In this document: positions 61,723-64,000 of the stretch, in pieces
How positions within the stretch are numbered: position 1 is the first letter of the stretch
How the letters are laid out: every line of letters starts with the position of its first letter
Origin: Ophiodon elongatus
Lineage: Eukaryota; Chordata; Actinopteri; Perciformes; Hexagrammidae
Length of the DNA: 64,000 nt
Assembly: GCA_016806645.1 (NCBI GenBank)
Contig: JACSYO010001636.1
Span: forward strand, 1-64,000
Direction: 5' to 3'
The notes under the pieces: model-generated
Database searches by the model: none
Seen by the model: only the letters and a program-made list of their open reading frames with translations
Told to the model about the DNA's origin: nothing
Position numbers and translations under genes: made by a program

Positions 61723-62499
61723 CCCCAAGTGGATTTTCAAGGAAAACCACGATGCAACCTTCCGCTCAGGACAACATCACGACTACGAGCTTCACTGACA
61801 ACAACTTGTGTCATTCCTTTCTGCGTGGTGTTGTCTCCAGATTTGCGACCGTCAAATAAAATATAGAGGCAGACAGCTGAGAGAGGCACGTTTCACTCAG
61901 GTTGGGAAAGTGAAGATTATTAAGGGGTTGATTTCCTCAGCATATGGGTTTTTACTCTGCTATGCTGACCAAGTTTTCTGTTGTGGTTGATGTCCAAGGC
62001 ACAGCATATAGGACTCTGCTCTGCTCATGGATCAAGAGGAGGGAATACTTTGCACTTCAGTGCTGTTCGACGTCCCAGCATCCTTCTGTGATTAGGCAAC
62101 GGCATTCTGAATTTATAGTGTCATAAAACACTACTTCTTTCATCTTGAAACTATGTATGTACCCCACAAGGGGAAATAATATAGAAATAAATCCACCAAA
62201 GAAGCTATTGTTTATGTTTGCATGAACAATAGACTAGTGGGGAAGTCATTTTAATTGAAAATCTGTGTTAGATCCTCGGACCATTTTCCTTTTATTCATT
62301 ATTTGCATGTTTGGATCATTACACAATCTGTTCATTTTGTACAACATACGAAGCAGGATCCATCCCCAGCATTCCCAGCCCCCAGCTGCCATGCACAGTC
62401 AACGAGAGCCTCTCCCCGCCACAGTGAGGATATATTTTAATAACTCATATCGGGGAAGAGTAGCTCAGGCCCCTGGGAAAACATTGCATATACATTGTA
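61723..62499. other. Gene-free stretch
   Basis: No supported exon, repeat or RNA gene seen. Confidence 0.45.
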
Positions 62500-62690
62500 A
62501 AATATAAGCAATGAAAACACAAAACACAAGTGGTTAATAAGGCAATTTATTACTGGAATACATTGATTGATGATTGATTATGCATTATAAAAAAAAAAAA
62601 AAAAATCCCACATTAAATGACTACAGGCAGGAATATAAAAAAAACACCACATTAGGTGTCTTTGCAAGTCACATTTCTCGACCTGAAAAT
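62500..62690. repeat. Diverged local duplicate, copy A
   Basis: Shares AAGCAAT, ATAAGGC, ACATTGATTGAT, TGATTGATTATGC, ATTAAATGA and GTCTTT..CAAG words in order with 63290-63490, about 795 bases away. It contains a minus-strand AATAAA near 62540 and a 17-base A run at 62590. Confidence 0.6.
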
Positions 62691-63289
62691 GATTATTAAT
62701 GACTGATATTTTATTGATACATAAATATGTGGCATACAAAGTGATCAAAAAGTGTGTTTCTAAACTTTAAAGGCAACTCAAGGTCATTCAACCTGTGGTC
62801 ATAGCAGGCATGTATTTATAGTTATAGCAATCACATGATAATAATGGATCCAGCCCCGAGCAAAAATATAAAATAAACAATCATCTTTTTTTTGTTTTGT
62901 GAGGTGATTACGATATTCCGTGTAAGAGTCCTGGAACCTTGTGATCACACAGCCCCGTCTCTTGGTGTTGCTCTCCCCTGGCACCTTAAAGTACCCCCAT
63001 GTCCTCGGATAGCCAGACGAACACCAGGCAACTACAGCGCCTGTCGCTATAGTGATCGGTGATATTGTTGTGGCTCATCCTCTTCGAGACCAGCAACACA
63101 CTAGTCCTCAAATCCCCTGGGCCCTTGGGGGCCGGACCAGGGTGACGGTCACTCAGTCTTCAATGTGGCCAACTCACATTTCCATCCATGCCCCTGGTAC
63201 GTTGTCTTTGGTGTTGCAGGTCTTGTGAGACTGTTTGTATCTCATAGTACCATTGTACTATGCCAGTGGTATAACATTGTAGACAGACA

Positions 63290-63490
63290 TATAGAATATA
63301 AGCAATCAAAAGAAAAACAAAGTTGTAAATAAGGCCATTTCTTACATTGATTGATAATTGATTATGCGTTAAAACAAAAAATGATATCCCATGCTAGATA
63401 AAACTAGACACACATATTAAATGATTACTAGGGGGTAATATAAGACAAATATAATCTACAGGTAACCACACCACATCTGTCTTTCAAGAC
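63290..63490. repeat. Diverged local duplicate, copy B
   Basis: Second copy of 62500-62690. It ends exactly at the stop codon of the exon candidate at 63484-63616, so the duplicated unit corresponds to that gene's 3' untranslated region. Confidence 0.6.
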
Positions 63491-63616
63491 ACTACACAAT
63501 AAGTTTCTTGGCTCCTGAGGGCCGCGTCGGGCTCCTGGATGGAAGTCTCCTGCTGCAGGAGCTGGTCCCAGTCTGGCCTGCGAACTGGTAGCTCCGTCTG
63601 GAAGTGGTTCCAGAAC
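63484..63616 (-). CDS. Candidate last coding exon of an unidentified gene (partial)
   Basis: On the minus strand a good acceptor (TCTTGTCGCTCTCCAG) is followed by 133 nt of open frame in phase 2 and a TGA stop. The peptide begins FWNHFQTELPVRRPDWDQLL and ends QETYCVVS; third positions are GC-rich as in the real exons of this window. It does not resemble the GLIPR1 tail. The rest of the gene would lie beyond the right edge of the window. I cannot name the family. Confidence 0.5.
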
Positions 63617-63852
63617 CTGGAGAGCGACAAGATAGATTCAAGATGAGAACATTTTACATTAAATGGGCATCGCAATGAAGCAAGAGCAAACGTGGTGTTC
63701 ATCGTGCTTCCATCTCAGTTATGTGTTCCATATTATTTAAGACTGATTTAGGGAAATCTGATCAAATGAAAACCTGTATTATTAGTTTAACAAGGCTCAG
63801 AAGAGGTAGTTGTTATACCGAAAGAAGTTGAAGTGGCATTCAATATACAGTC

Positions 63853-64000
63853 AATTCAATTCAATTCAATTTATTTTTGTATAGCCCAAAATCACAAATT
63901 ATAAATTTGCCTCAGAGGGCTTTACAATCTGTACACACTGACATCCTCTGTCCCAGAACCTCTCATCGACTCAGGAAAAACTCCCCCAAAAAACCCTATC
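63853..64000. mobile_element. Dispersed teleost retroelement tail (partial, runs off the window)
   Basis: A (TTCAA)n start is followed by TTTATTTTTGTATAGCCCAA, CACAAATTATAAATTTGCCT, CAGAGGGCTTTACAATCTGT and AGGAAAAACTCCC, a motif order I recognise as a very common perch-like fish repeat related to LINE/SINE 3' ends. Confidence 0.75.

Overview
The window is nuclear DNA from a ray-finned fish, most likely a percomorph teleost. Support: spliced vertebrate genes with GT-AG introns, very long CA/GT and TA microsatellites, and many dispersed repeats whose sequences I recognise as typical of perch-like fishes. These include tRNA-derived SINEs, L2/Maui-type LINE tails, Tc1 and hAT remnants, and nonautonomous elements with long inverted ends. 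No bacterial or viral genes are seen.

Layout. 1-20.3 kb is a gene desert made of a large AT-rich tandem array (235-2660), GT arrays and dispersed repeats; a few balanced-composition stretches could be regulatory. 20.3-33.7 kb is an 8-exon secreted carboxylesterase (type B, about 610 aa) on the minus strand, with an intact Ser-Glu-His triad and introns full of repeats. 36.0-47.6 kb is a plus-strand membrane glycoprotein gene with four fibronectin III domains, a SEA-like region, one EGF domain, a ZP domain, a furin-type site and a C-terminal membrane segment, like uromodulin-like 1. It is divergent from the esterase. 49.1-54.5 kb is krr1, an essential 40S ribosome assembly factor (10 exons, 380 aa). 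55.3-60.3 kb is a GLIPR1-type CAP-domain membrane protein on the minus strand, tail-to-tail with krr1. The KRR1-GLIPR1 pairing is also found in mammals. At 63.5 kb there is a plausible last exon of a further minus-strand gene that I cannot identify.

The four main genes have no obvious joint pathway: a secreted esterase, an apical or extracellular ZP protein, a nucleolar factor and a CAP protein. Exon coordinates were read by hand from splice consensus, and reading phase closes without a break in all four. The first exon and one 47-nt exon of the ZP gene are the weak points.

I found no clearly new biological system. The observations most worth a second look are: an orphan exon-like ORF inside the last esterase intron; CA repeats placed directly behind two 5' splice sites, one of them a GC donor; a polyadenylation signal overlapping the stop codon of the ZP gene; abutting 3' ends of krr1 and glipr1; a 27-nt microexon in glipr1; and several minisatellites that expanded inside or beside transposons.
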